Shown piece after piece: positions 1 through 10,817 of a stretch of DNA of 64,000 bases. Each line of letters starts with the position of its first letter. Positions within the stretch are counted from its first letter, which is position 1. The stretch comes from Haemonchus contortus. Its lineage: Eukaryota > Nematoda > Chromadorea > Rhabditida > Trichostrongylidae. The DNA lies in assembly GCA_000469685.2 (NCBI GenBank), contig LS997567.1, positions 41,096,775 to 41,160,774 on the forward strand, written 5' to 3'. The translations under genes and the position numbers were made by a program. Under the pieces are notes generated by a model that saw only the letters and a program-made list of their open reading frames with translations, made no database searches and was not told the DNA's origin.

Positions 1-456
1 AGTAACGAGTCCTAATATATGCTGCCAAATCTACCGATATGTTCACTGAACTAAATGACAATCTTGTTACAGTAGTTTTGAAAGTGGATTCATTGAATAA
101 TACTAGCAAATCCATGATTTCATTCAAGGGGTACAGTAACTTTTCTCTATACTGATGGCAAAGACACCAAAAATAATAGCAAACCGAAGTATAATAAAAA
201 TTAAAATAAGCTATATTTACTCCATAGATACATGAATCACCTAATAATAGTTTATACCTGAGCTTTAACCAAAAATACGCTGCAAAGAACTTTGGGAAAC
301 CTGATTTCATCATCCCATTTGTCTTTATCTATCCACACTCTATTTTAGTCCTTCATTTGAGTTTATTTACTTTACCATTTTGTAATGTTTGCTTGCTGCT
401 TAATATGTTCCACTGATTTCACCTTGTTACACTTTTCTTATGGTATATAATTATAG

Positions 457-1054
457 AGCCTCTTCCGCAGCCTCAACCTTTCATACAAGACCCATTTGCA
501 ACTTGGCCATGGGGCTACCCCGGTAAGTAACAATTAAGTAACAATGACAATTCCAAAGTATACGGCGATAATTTAATAACGTTTGTCGGTCTAAATCACA
601 ATGTAACTAAAGTAGTATTAAAACGGATTCAGTGAATAATAGCTTCAGTGATGCCAGAAACTTCATAACATAAAACAATGGATGGCATGTTTTCTGCAAT
701 AATGGCATAGTCTGCTCTCCAACTTGCCCCAATAATTCAAATTCGTCACGTTTTTCTTATTAAAATTGTTACAGTTCAATCGCCTCCACAACCCGCACCT
801 TGGCCATTCGTTGAAGTTGTACCGACACCTCCGCCCGTGAACCCCCTTCCCTATCCTTTCCCTACTGGTGAGTACGAAGATTTCTACTCTCAACATGCGT
901 TTCATTTCGTCAATGTATACTTATTTCAGGTTTTCCGGGATATCCTTGGTTCCCGAAGCCCGAAATCCTTTCGAACCCCTTCTACGTGCCACCAAACCCA
1001 CCTCCACAACCCCCACCATGCCGTCCAAACAGATATAACAATGACAACTATTAA
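457..1054 (+). CDS. Proline-rich secreted protein gene A, 3' part (exon 1 lies before the window)
   Basis: Three exons are visible: 457-522, 775-867 and 930-1054 (stop TAA at 1052-1054). They match exons 2-4 of the complete gene B almost codon for codon. The window opens just inside intron 1: bases 3 onward match the start of B's intron 1 at about 5447. Exon 2 encodes PLPQPQPFIQDPFATWPWGY, exon 3 begins VQSPPQPAPWPFVEVV, and exon 4 contains GYPWFPKPEILSNPFYVPPN and one Cys near the end (PPPCRPNRY). Every intron is phase 1. There are no known catalytic motifs; the product is Pro, Trp, Phe and Tyr rich. By analogy with B it should carry an N-terminal signal peptide. I do not recognise a named family. 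Function is unknown; a secreted or cuticle/saliva-type peptide is only a guess. Confidence 0.8.
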
Positions 1055-1097
1055 GAAGCTATTCCAATCCAATGCTATTCCTCCAATTTGAGGGCTC

Positions 1098-1103
1098 AAT
1101 AAA
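1098..1103 (+). terminator. Poly(A) signal AATAAA of gene A
   Basis: AATAAA lies 44 bases after the stop codon in the context GGGCTCAATAAATATTAATG. The same context follows genes B (6587) and D (12880). Confidence 0.75.
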
Positions 1104-3010
1104 TATTAATGCTGATTTCTCGATGGTGTTTAGAAAGCCACACAAAAGATAAATTATGAGAACAGTAGCGAACAAAAGTTTTGGGATCAATCGAATCGTC
1201 GAAGCGATTTCTTCCTCCAAGAAGCAACTGAAGTAGAATTGACTCAAAACAGTAACTATGAATCGTAGCCAAATGATAGGGTGTGTTGTGAAGTGCTCAG
1301 CACTGAGAACTGGACCTATTCAGTGCTACGTGTCCTAGGTTTTCAAGAATTTTGCCATACAGGCATATCTGGGACTCTAGTCGAAAGACAAGTGCATGGC
1401 GCAAACATCGGAAAGAACAAACACTATTTATCCCTCTCCATAATTTTCGACATAATGGTAAAGCATATTCACCGAACCTCATCAAACGGCACCGCTCACA
1501 ATAATGCTTCACTGAACAGGACCCGCTTAGGGACATATCACTCACATCGTCATTAACTCGACTACCTATGGCCGCCAAAATACCTCTCATGGGCCCCTCT
1601 AATAGATCTATCATATCGCGAATCGTATGCAAATTCCTAGCGGTAAAGCCGACTAATTACAAACCAAATCTCAGGTGCTTGCCGGTATTGAATTGCCGAT
1701 TTATACTGTTGACAGATACTTTCCGGAAGCGTACATTGTCCCTCATAGGTAAACGAATCTACTCTTAAAAGAACACTGACGATTCTACGACGATTTAAAT
1801 TTGAGTTTAGATTTATTTACACGACGATTTGAATTTCGCTAAGTAGTTATATCAAGCCCTTTAGAGCCTATATGTAAATGTAGTTATCGTTAGTTAGTTA
1901 ATGTAGTCACAGGCCTCTCACGCATGTGATGTTTTGAAGTCACTGGTCGGTCTTACTCATTAGATATTATGGCTAAACGTTTGACTTATTCGGTAGGTTT
2001 TGACTGAATCATCTGCAGATTACAACAGTATGTAGAAGAAGACAAATTTGTAAAAAACAGCCGAAAAAATGGCTCTACTAGAAACGAAAAACCACATCAG
2101 TTCTAAAAACCTCCTCCGATGCCTTTGACTGGGCCATTCTTTCAACAATGTCGAATAACTGGTACCAACCCCACCTGCGTGAACCAAAAACAAGCAAAAC
2201 GGTGCTTTTAACAGTGGACAACAACAACAGGTCATTTCATGGACCAACCGCTCAGGAACCTAGTTCTGCAGTACTGAATAATTGGAATGTATGGCGCAAC
2301 GACAGAATTTTTCATGACGAACGCTTCGTTTTGCCTGTCCTCTTTGAATTCATATAAATCAGAAGGAGTTGAGACTACGGAACCCATTCAACAAACAATC
2401 TTCGCACACCTCAAATATACAGACATCTGAATGCGTTCTGGCAATATACATTACCCGCAAAGACAAGTCGAACTTCAACTCTGAACACTGTCTAGGCCAT
2501 CAGAGCGACTCAGCTTCCCATAGAACATACAGAATTTGAGTTTCGTCCGAAGAGTTGAGAAACAAGCCGGCCTCTTACCCCTCAGCCCTCCAACTTAGCG
2601 TGGCTTGTTCGATAGCCCTAATACGAAGCGGCAAGTACGTCGAGATAAACTCCCGCATGAATGAAGAACACCGGAGCTTTGCATTAGAGCATATGATGAA
2701 ATACTAGGAATTAAAAAGAAAACAGAAATATTATTGTTACAGAAACCAAAATTAATCAAAATCGGACACGCCCACACGCCTAAACGCCACCCTCCCACCA
2801 TGTTAAGGTGGTAGTGGGCGGATAACGGCCCACAACAATTAACAATCAGTTGCAAAGCTTCAGCTTATTGGGGAATGGACCCTTCTGAGATTTGAACGAG
2901 AAAACTTCGAAGTAATAGAAAGCTGTTACAAGTGTACAGACTGATAAAAACTGAGCACGTCCGCTGTAAGACCACGTCAACTGGTTCTCATTGAAGCTGT
3001 TATACTGATT
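1104..3010. repeat. Array downstream unit, copy A
   Basis: This gene-free DNA follows gene A and is repeated, with divergence, after B, D and E. Recognisable blocks are 1240-1760 (matches 13,040-13,580 and 17,520-18,040), 2085-2310 (matches 18,600-18,790) and 2305-2620 (matches 6960-7290 and 18,840-19,150). Block 1570-1740 reads on the minus strand as a decayed frame with RNLHTIRDMIDLLEGPM, but has an internal stop in this copy. I see no intact gene. Confidence 0.7.
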
Positions 3011-4247
3011 AGGTGTGTGCATTAATTTCCGCCGCCGGATTCGAAGAGTCGTTGCGCCAACTATGTTGGAGGTCTACCTGTGAAACTTGTCATATTCTGT
3101 AAAATTGGGTACTGGCTACCTGTTTAAAGGCACCGTTCACGATAAAAAGGTTACTGAGTTCTTCCTTTAGGAATACTCAGCGCCCCCCATGGGTGGTAGA
3201 AGGGACCCTCTCGCTTCCACAATCTCGGCGCTTAGGGCATAGTGGAAGCCCCGTTGTTGCCGTAGTTTCGCGTTCCCGCCTCTCGATCGGTGTCACGTTA
3301 GACGAGTGTCGAGACAATATAGATTGCTATTATTCGTTCTAGGACCCACGCACAATCAGCTAAACGCCGAGAGATGAGGCGATGCTTTTCTCCCATACTT
3401 TTTTCCTCTGTTTTTCTTTTTGCTGCCGCGATCCCTTACTTAATTTCCTACTCCTAGAGGCTGAAAAAGGTGAGCTACTTTTGCTGTTACTAGTGTTTTT
3501 TTGTTATTTATGCCTATGAGTGAATGAATTTTGGTTTAACATTTCCTGTTATTCGCACCAGGACCCACACGCGCGCAGTGAAACGCACTGCGCACTAGTT
3601 TCGATCTTGTCTTCCATTTTTCATCATAATCTGGATTACCCAAATTTGAGTAAACGGTGCCTTTAAGGACAGCAGGTCAGTTTTTCCCCTAAATCCCGTT
3701 GCTCTCAAACCGATTGTTCATGAGACGTGATAAGTCGCTTTTCCGGAGACCCTTCTCCTGCTGTTTGATTTCAGGAAAACTGTCAGTGAAGCTCAACGGA
3801 TGCTTTTCGATACTTATGGGGAACAAGCTCCATCTGGGCTCACACAAAAGCGGCTGTTAATCGCAAGAATCATCATAACGTGCGGTTTCACCACGACAAT
3901 TCCAGATCCCATATTGCAAAGAATGTCCTTGAAAAGATTTCACATCTTGGATAGCTTGTTCAGCCCGCATACTCCCCTGATCTTGCTCCATCTGACTACC
4001 ACTAGTTCCGGTTCATGCAAGTCAGTTTGGCAGATACACGCTTCCGGAATGCCGAAGAAGTGGAAGGATGGCTTGGTTGCTTCAAAAGATGAAGACTTTT
4101 TAGACTCGGAGTCAACAAGCTATCAGAAAGATGGCCTGAAGTTGTAGCTAACGGTGGGCAATACTTTGGTTGAAGTACGTTTTGTTTTCATTTCGTGATA
4201 AACATGTTTTTGCACGCATAAAACGGCGGAAATTAATGCACTCACCT
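3011..4247 (+). mobile_element. Degenerate mariner-like transposon
   Basis: The ends are inverted repeats: AGGTGTGTGCATTAATTTCC at 3011 and its near-complement ending in CTCACCT at 4247, about 24 bp long with one or two mismatches. Inside, about 3885-4100 reads on the plus strand as the C-terminal part of a mariner transposase, with the motifs HHDNSR and YSPDLAPSD that carry the second and third catalytic Asp of the D,D34D family. The frame is broken by stops, and the N-terminal half is missing or replaced by a nested repeat at 3122-3670. The element interrupts the array unit: the flanks align to uninterrupted sequence near 15,060-15,110 beside gene E. It is dead. Confidence 0.7.
3122..3670. 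repeat. Nested MITE-like repeat with TIR around AAAGGCACCGTTCACG
   Basis: The left end TTTAAAGGCACCGTTCACG at 3123 is inverted at the right end (about 3650-3668, AAACGGTGCCTTTAAGG). Related sequence, including the TTTATCGTGAAC end and a shared block containing CACTCGTCTGACAAATC, occurs at about 13,690-13,950 and 18,150-18,440 in the other downstream units. No coding sequence is seen. Confidence 0.55.
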
Positions 4248-5143
4248 GATATAGTTTAGGTGGACTGTATTGGTATAAGGGTTATTGTGCGACCATTATC
4301 AAGTAAACCTCGAAATTTTGACTTAAAAACTTCAATTCTTAATCAGATTTCAATATATATTTGTGCAGGGAATCTTTAAAAGAAGCATGAGTGCTAGAAC
4401 TCACTGAGAACTGTAAGGAATGCCCCGGAAAGGACTTGATAGATGCATCTCAAAATAAAAAAAAATTAAAAATTCAAAGGTAGAGTTGAAATCGATTCAG
4501 CCAACCAGTTAGCAGCAGTAAGATTGCTTCTACACTCTTATCTACTAAATTTGAATGGAGAAAAAGTAGTACTAGTTCTACTTCTGGCCTATTAATACTT
4601 TTGTAAGTTTGCAGAAGTGTGATGTTTTGTTACTGCAATGTCTGCTGCGAATTCCGCTGGCTCCCTGGATGGATCGAAAAGTTAGGCATAAAAACCGATA
4701 ACCCAGATGTTTACAATTCTTTGTTTATCCATGGAGTTTATCGAGTCGAATAAGCAAACACATTTTCTTTTAGTTAATTTGTTGTACAACAATTACTGAA
4801 GACAGACACAGAAATTTTAGTAAGAAACCTTTTGAACCTTTGCACAATTGCTTGCAGTTACGATCACACAGTGCAGTCATTGTCAGGTGCCAGTTGCTTT
4901 ACCTCTCAGTAACTTACTACTGTACTTGATCCTAGTTGTTCTTCATTATTTCTTCTAACACTCCATCCTCCCGCAAATTTCAGAAACAGTAGTTCCTTGT
5001 CTCTGAAACGCTTGGGCACCAAAGGCAGCTGCTGATTCTGTTTTGACGACATTTTGCTTTAAACAAAGACTAATTCGAAAGGATGTTGGTGTTGAGTAAT
5101 GAAAAAAGGGGAGCGAATCACTCGAGAAAATTATTCTGATTAG

Positions 5144-5150
5144 TATAAAA
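5144..5150 (+). promoter_or_regulatory. TATA box of gene B
   Basis: TATAAAA followed by GGGGACGAAGGATCA lies 123 bases before the ATG. The same TATAAAAGGGAC(G/A)AAGGATCA block occurs at the same distance (123-130 bases) before D and E and, inverted, before C, so it is a strong core-promoter candidate. Confidence 0.7.
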
Positions 5151-5257
5151 GGGGACGAAGGATCATGACTTCACCAAGCAAATCACCAATTTCCTTTTTT
5201 CAAAAGGTAATCAACACCTATTGAATCCGACTTATCCCGACTTTCTACATAAAAAAG

Positions 5258-5265
5258 TTTTTTAG
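5258..5265 (+). promoter_or_regulatory. Probable spliced-leader trans-splice acceptor of gene B
   Basis: GTTTTTTAG is followed by a single G and then the ATG at 5267. C, D and E have the same T-rich AG one base before the ATG. Copies D and E lack an obvious upstream donor, so an outron with trans-splicing fits better than a 5'-UTR intron. In B, a GTAATC at 5206 could also act as a cis donor. Confidence 0.6.
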
Positions 5266-5266
5266 G

Positions 5267-6543
5267 ATGTTCTCATTCATTACTGCAATCTGCCTACTTG
5301 GAGTTGTAGCGGCTCAATATGGCAACACAGCTCCCCACCCGCCTCCTCCACCGCCTCCTCCACCACCAGCACCATTCCCAGTTGTACTTCCGCCTGGACC
5401 TGGCCCAATTCTACTTCAACCCGAAGTGATTCCTCCTTATCCCGGTAAGTAACGAGTCTTAGGATATATGCTGCCAAATCTACCGATATGTTCACTGATT
5501 TAAATGACAACTTAGTTATAGTAGTTTTGAAGGTGGATTCATTGAATAATACTAGCAAATCCATGATTTCATTCAAGGGTTACGGTAACTTTTCTCTATA
5601 CTGATGGCACAGATACCAAAAATAATTGCAAACCGAAGTATAAAAAAAAATTAAAATAAATTATATTTACTCTAAAGATACATGAATCACCTAATAATAT
5701 TTTATAACCGAGCTTTAACCGAAAAACACACTACAATTACCTTCAGGTAACCTAATTTCACCATACTATGTGCCCTTTTTATCATCACCCTATTTTAGTC
5801 TTTCATTTGAGTTTAATTACTTTACCATTTTGTAATATTTGCTTACTGCTTAATATGTTCCACTGATTTCAATTTGTTACACATTTCTTATTGCATATAA
5901 TTATAGAGCCTCTTCCGCAGCCTCAACCTTTCATACAAGACCCATTTGCAACATGGCCATGGGGCTACCCCGGTAAGTAACAATGACAATTTCAAAGTAT
6001 ACGGTAGTTGATTTAATAATGTTTGTAGATCTAGGTCACAGTGTGATTATAAGTAGTATTTGAACGATTTAGTGAATAATAGCTTCAGTGATGCCAGAAA
6101 CTTCTTAACATAAAATAATGGATGACATGTTTTTTGCAATAATGGCATAGTCTGCTCTCCAACTTGCCCCAATAATTCAAATTTGTCATGTATTTCTTAG
6201 TAAATTTTTTACAGTTCCATCGCCTCCACAACCCGCACCTTGGCCATTTGTTGAAGTCTTACCGACACCGCCCGAAAATCCCTTCCCCTACCCTCCTCTC
6301 CCAGGTGATTATGAAGATCCCTCCCTGTTCTTACATGAACTTCATTTCGTCACATTTCGTCAATGTACTTACAGATAGTGATTTTCTGATTTTTTAGGTT
6401 TCCCGTCATCATTTGGATATCCTTGGTACCCGAAGCCCGAAATCCTTTCAAACCCCTTCTACGTGCCACCAAACAGTGGATCACCTCCACAGCGCCCACC
6501 ATGCCGTCCAAACAGATACGACAATGACCCCAACGGTTACTAG
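5267..6543 (+). CDS. Proline-rich secreted protein gene B (complete, 159 aa)
   Basis: Four exons: 5267-5444, 5907-5972, 6215-6304 and 6398-6543 (TAG). All three introns are phase 1 and use GTAAGT or GTGATT donors. The product starts with a clear signal peptide, MFSFITAICLLGVVAAQYG, then a run of about ten prolines (PHPPPPPPPPPPAPFP). Exon 2 gives PLPQPQPFIQDPFATWPWGY, exon 3 PSPPQPAPWPFVEVLPTPP, and exon 4 contains GYPWYPKPEILSNPFYVPPN and ends in RPNRYDNDPNGY. There is one Cys after the signal peptide (PPCRPN). It is low-complexity, probably unfolded and secreted. I recognise no named family. It is the best-preserved copy of the array, with canonical splice sites, TATA box and poly(A) signal. 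Confidence 0.85.
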
Positions 6544-6586
6544 AAAGCTGTTACAATCCAATGCTATTCCTCGAATTAGAGGGCTC

Positions 6587-6592
6587 AATAAA
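6587..6592 (+). terminator. Poly(A) signal AATAAA of gene B
   Basis: AATAAA 43 bases after the stop, in the same GGGCTCAATAAATATTAATG context as genes A and D. Confidence 0.75.
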
Positions 6593-7610
6593 TATTAATG
6601 CTGATTTCTCGATGGTATCAAAAAAGCTACACAAAACACTGCTTTCGAGAACAGTACGAACGAAAGTTCTGTGATCATTGGAATCATCGAAGCAATTCCT
6701 CCCTCCAGAAGCAGCTGAAGTAAAATTGCACCCAAAACAGTAACTATTAATCGTGGCCAAATGATAGGGTATGGTGTGAAGTGGTCTGCACTGAAAACTG
6801 GATCTATTTAGTGCTAAGTGCCCTAGTTTTCCAAGAATTCTGTCATACAGGCATGTCTGCGACTCCAGACGAAAGACAACAGCAGGCCATTTTATGGGCC
6901 AATTTTTCAGACACCTAGTTGTGCAATATTGAATATTGAATATAATTCGAATATATGGCGCAATGAAGTAATTTTCATAATGAAAGATTTGTTCTCCCCG
7001 TTTTCCCTGTATTCACATAAATAACAGAAAGAGTTAGGACTACGGAACCCATTCACCAATCAATCTTCGTACAACTCAATTTTACAGACATCTAAATGCG
7101 TTCTAACATTATCCGCAATGACAAGTCGAACTCCAACTCTGAACACTCTGTTAAGGCTATGAGAACAGGTCAGTTTCTCATCGAACATACAGAATTTGAG
7201 TGGCGTCCGAAGGGTGAAGAAACAAGCCGGCCTCTCACCCCTCTACTCCTCGGCCTTACAACCTAGCTTGGTCCGTCTGTTTGCCCCAATATATCTGTTG
7301 TAAAGTCTGTACTCAACGTTCATATTTCTTGTTTATTGCTATACTATTACTAGAAGTAATATACCGCTTATACTGTATATTTACAAACCTAAGTTAGATG
7401 TTCGGGGCAACTACCAATCACCATAGCGGTGGCTCTGCCCTTACTCTTTCAACTTCATGAAGACACGAATAGATGTGTTCCAATTTCATTTCAAAAGCCT
7501 GGGAATGCCCACTCAATGCTTGCAGTCTGTTAAAAGAACGTTACTGTTCTTGAAAGGCATGTTTTGTGTATTTTTGTTGACTTTATCAACAATTCATCAT
7601 TAATATTCAT
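6593..7610. repeat. Array downstream unit, copy B (shortened)
   Basis: This matches the first part of the A downstream unit (6600-6870 vs 1110-1390) and then the later part (6880-7290 vs 2225-2620). The middle block with the RNLHT frame is deleted. The tail near 7400-7510 (AACTACCAATCACCATAGCG) matches about 19,330-19,440. No gene is seen. Confidence 0.6.
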
Positions 7611-7693
7611 TAAGCCCTCTAATTCGAGGAAATGCATTGGATTGGGATGATTCCCTACCAAACGCTGTCGCTGTCATATCTTCGGACTTCGGG

Positions 7694-8826
7694 CTACGGG
7701 AACCAAAGAAAATCCGGGAAATCTAAAAATCAGAAAGTCACGTGCTGTAAGTACAATGCCGAAATGAAACACATGTTGAATGCGGAAATCTTCGTACTCA
7801 CTGGGAGGGTGAGGAAAGTGATCGGCATGTTTGTACACAGGTGATACATCCTCAAATCTCCAAGGTTTGGGTTGTGGAAGCCATGGAGCTGCAACAAGTT
7901 CAATAAGAAAAACTGACAAATATTAATTATTGGGGCATATTGAACAGCAGACTATGCTGGCAATGCAGGAAACATGGTATCGGTTTTTTGATGTCATAGA
8001 GTTTCTGACATTAATTAAGTTAATATGTATTTACTGACTGAATCAGTTTTTATACTACTTCTTATTACAATGCGATTTAGATCGACAAGCATAACAGTAA
8101 ATTTACCGTCGTATATTATATGATCGTCCCATGGCATCATTTCGGGTCGGGGTAGAATTGGTTCTGGCCAGCCTGGTTCAGGTCCGAATGGTATGAACGG
8201 CGGAAGATCTGGTATAAGTCCAATACAGAAAGTGCAACAAATCAAAATTAGTGGAACATAGCAAACAGTAAGATAACGTAACAAAATGGCAAGGAAATAC
8301 TGGAAATAAAAGTATATGAAATAAAATAATATGAAATAAAATGGAGAACAAAAATGGAATAATGGTAGATGTGGACAAACAGATTGGTGAAATAAGGTAA
8401 CCTAAGGACCTACGATTGTGTTCTTTACAGCGTATGTTGAGGTAGAACTCGGTGTGAACTATATTGTGTGATCCGTTAAATTTATAGAGTGAATAGCTTA
8501 TTTTTGTTTTCATTATACTTCTAAATACTTCTTCTTGGTATCAGTGCCACCACTATAGAGGCCATGGTGTTCTTTAACTTATACCATAGATTTGCTAGTA
8601 CTACAGAAGTGAATACTCAATAAATCCGCTTTTATAATTAAATTGTTATTAAGATACGTAAATAAATATGTCGGTAGATTCGACAGCACACATGTTTAGG
8701 TTGACGGGAATTGGGCGGAAATATAACTGGTTCAAGTGCGAATGGTGGAGGTGGTGGAGGAGGCGGTTGGATATATCGAGCCGCTACAAATCCAAGTAGG
8801 CAGATTGCACTAACAAGTGAGAACAT
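7694..8826 (-). CDS. Proline-rich secreted protein gene C (inverted copy, possibly damaged)
   Basis: Minus-strand exons: 8826-8706, 8208-8107, 7888-7802 and 7722-7694 (TAG), giving 112 aa with all introns phase 1. Exon 1 is MFSLVSAICLLGFVAARYIQ followed by a Pro run and FALEPVIFPPNS. Exon 2 (PFGPEPGWPEPILPRPE) resembles exon 2 of E. Exon 3 is APWLPQPKPWRFEDVSPVYK. Two faults are visible. The normal exon 1 donor has been deleted, leaving only a weak GTCAAC that happens to be in phase 1. Exon 4 meets a TAG after FPDFLWFP, where D reads on for about 17 more residues. The poly(A) region reads AATGAA instead of AATAAA. It may be a decaying gene or a short functional variant. Confidence 0.6.
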
Positions 8827-8953
8827 CCTAAAAAAAATTCCAAGAGAAGGTCGGGATAAGTCGGATTGTTTCGGATGTGAAGTCGGATGTGAATTCGTTT
8901 CTGGAGAAAAGGAAATTAGTGGTTTGCTTGGTGCAGTCGTGATCCTTTGTCCC

Positions 8954-8960
8954 TTTTATA
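8954..8960 (-). promoter_or_regulatory. TATA box of gene C
   Basis: On the minus strand CTGAATGGTATAAAAGGGAC lies about 130 bases before the ATG, identical in core and spacing to the boxes of D and E. A TTTTTTTTAG acceptor again sits one base before the ATG (8828-8837). Confidence 0.65.
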
Positions 8961-9186
8961 CCATTCAGAACTGTTCTCTAGTGTGAGTCGCTCCCCTTTT
9001 TTCCATTACGCAACACCAACATTCTTTGGAATTTGTCTATGTTAAAAGGGAAATGTCACCAAAACAGAATCAGCAGCTGTCTTCGGTGCTTCGGCGTTTC
9101 GGATAAAAGGCATTACTGTCTGAATTTGTGGAAGGATTGAGTGTTAGAAGAAATAATGAAGAACAATTAGGATCAAATACAGTAGG

Positions 9187-9649
9187 ACGTTTTCTTGGTT
9201 AACACACCAAGAGAAAACATCAAACACCAATTGGTTAGAAATCGTCTCTATGACCAGATTTGCATCATGGATAACTGCGTGATCTGTATGGAAAAGTAGG
9301 AGACTGCGCACAAAGAGCTGTGGTTTACCAGCTCCAGTGTTTGACTTGTGATGCTTGCTATATTGGAGAAACTGGGAGACAGTTATGCGTTCGTGTAAAA
9401 GAACATCTAGCCAGCAAACGAAGGTCTTGCTCGATTGCACCGCTTGGGAAGCACAGAAGGGAAGGTCATGCTGGTTGTGCCTTTGACGTTAAATGCATGA
9501 TTTTGGCCTACGAAGACAGTATTGGTGCCAGAAAAACTCTAGAGGCTTTCTGGATAAGACAACGAAATCCAAGCATGAATAACAAGAACGAGTGCATCAA
9601 CATAACTGGTGACCTCTTGCCTTTCATCCCTCTATGCGAGCTCTGATAG
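9187..9649 (+). mobile_element. Penelope-like retroelement fragment (GIY-YIG end of polyprotein)
   Basis: From about 9187 the plus strand reads PRENIKHQLVRNRLYDQIC, then DNCVICMEK with a stop. After a one-base frameshift near 9295 it continues VGDCAQRAVVYQLQC, then CYIGETGRQLCVRVKEHLAS, LEAFWIRQRNPSMNN and a stop at 9644-9646. The Cys-rich linker, the VVY..YIGETGR..R.KEH core and the later E in LEAFWI are the signature of the GIY-YIG endonuclease domain at the C-terminus of Penelope-like elements. No reverse-transcriptase domain precedes it; instead the C-gene promoter repeat ends abruptly at about 9185. It is a truncated, frameshifted relic sitting between the divergent promoters of C and D. 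Confidence 0.75.
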
Positions 9650-9894
9650 TAGAGACTGGTACGTGTCGTCACGATACTATTAAAGAGTCGTGGTTGACCG
9701 GGCTGGCTCAATTGCTCTATCATCTCTGAAGTTGAGCAATCGTTCGGTGTTGGTGGAATTGACGTAAGTGACTTGTTGGAATTCCTACTTAGTTGTAAGT
9801 TCAGCGGTCTGAGTTGCAACTAGTTAAGAACTGGTCTACGTCAAGCGTGATAGGTAGCACCCTGAAGCTTAAGCCCTCAGGTGAATCTCGGAAT

Positions 9895-10817
9895 GTGGAT
9901 TTTAAAAACTACAATTTTCAATCAGTTTTCAATAAATATTTGTGCAGAGAATCAATGAAAATGAATGCTTGAACTAACTGAGAACTGCAAGGAATACCTC
10001 GGAAATGGATGAATAGGTGTAGCTCAATACAAAAAAAAATATTTTAAATTCAATGGTGGAGTTAAAATTGATTCAGACAACCAGTCAGAACCAGTACGAG
10101 TGCTTCTACACTCTTATCTGCTAAATTTAAATGGAGAAAAGGCAGTACCATTTCTACTTCTAGCCTATCAATACTTTTTTAAGATTGCAGAAGTGTGGTC
10201 TGTTGTTACTGCAACGTCTGCTGCAATTTCGCTGGTTCCCTGGATGGATCGAAAAGTTAGGCATAAAAACCGAGAACCCAGAAGTTTACAATTCTTTGTT
10301 TATCCATGGAGTTTATCGCGAATAAGCAAACACATTTTCTTTTAGTTAATTTGTTGTACAACAATTACTGAAGACAAACACAGAAATTTTTGTAAGAAAC
10401 CTTTTGAACGTTTGCACAATTACTTGCAGTTACGATCACACAGTGCAGTCATTGTCAGGTGTCAATTGCTTTCCCTCTCAGTAACTTACTACTGTATTTG
10501 ACCCTAGTTGTTCTTCATTATTTCTTCTAACACTCCATCCTCCCGCAAATTCGCAGAAGCACCAAAGACAGCTGCTGATTCTGTTTTGGTGACATTTCCC
10601 TTTTGACATAGACAAATTTCAAAGAATGTTGGTGTTGCGTAATGGAAAAAAGGGGAGCGAATCACACTAGGGAACAGTTCTGAATGGTATAAAAGGGACA
10701 AAGGATCACGGCTGTACCAAGCAAACCACCAATTTTATTTTCTCCAAAAATCAATCTACATCCTTTCAATTCGACTTAACCCGACATTCTCCATAAAAAC
10801 AAAAAGATTTTTTCAGG
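9895..10817 (+). repeat. Array upstream unit, copy D
   Basis: This aligns with 4310-5266 and 15,140-16,106 over its length, including the TGCAGAAGTGTG, GTTTATCCATGGAG and GATCACACAGTGCAGTCATT blocks. It contains the promoter of gene D. No separate gene is seen. Confidence 0.75.
10688..10694 (+). promoter_or_regulatory. TATA box of gene D
   Basis: TATAAAAGGGACAAAGGATCA, 130 bases before the ATG. GATTTTTTCAG at 10,806-10,816 is the trans-splice-like acceptor one base before the ATG. Confidence 0.7.

Larger units (their letters stand above)
4296..5266 (+). repeat. Array upstream unit, copy B (promoter-bearing)
   Basis: About 950 bases upstream of gene B are repeated before D (about 9895-10,817) and E (about 15,105-16,106); the proximal part is repeated inverted before C (8827-9185). 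Shared landmarks are AATAATACTTTTGTAAG-type sequence, a tract near 4855-4990 containing GATCACACAGTGCAGTCATT, the TATA box, and the acceptor just before the ATG. No other gene is seen here. Confidence 0.75.

Noticed and set aside
5280..5576. Minus-strand frame of 98 codons over gene B exon 1
   Set aside because: Antisense to the signal peptide and polyproline codons; a low-complexity shadow.
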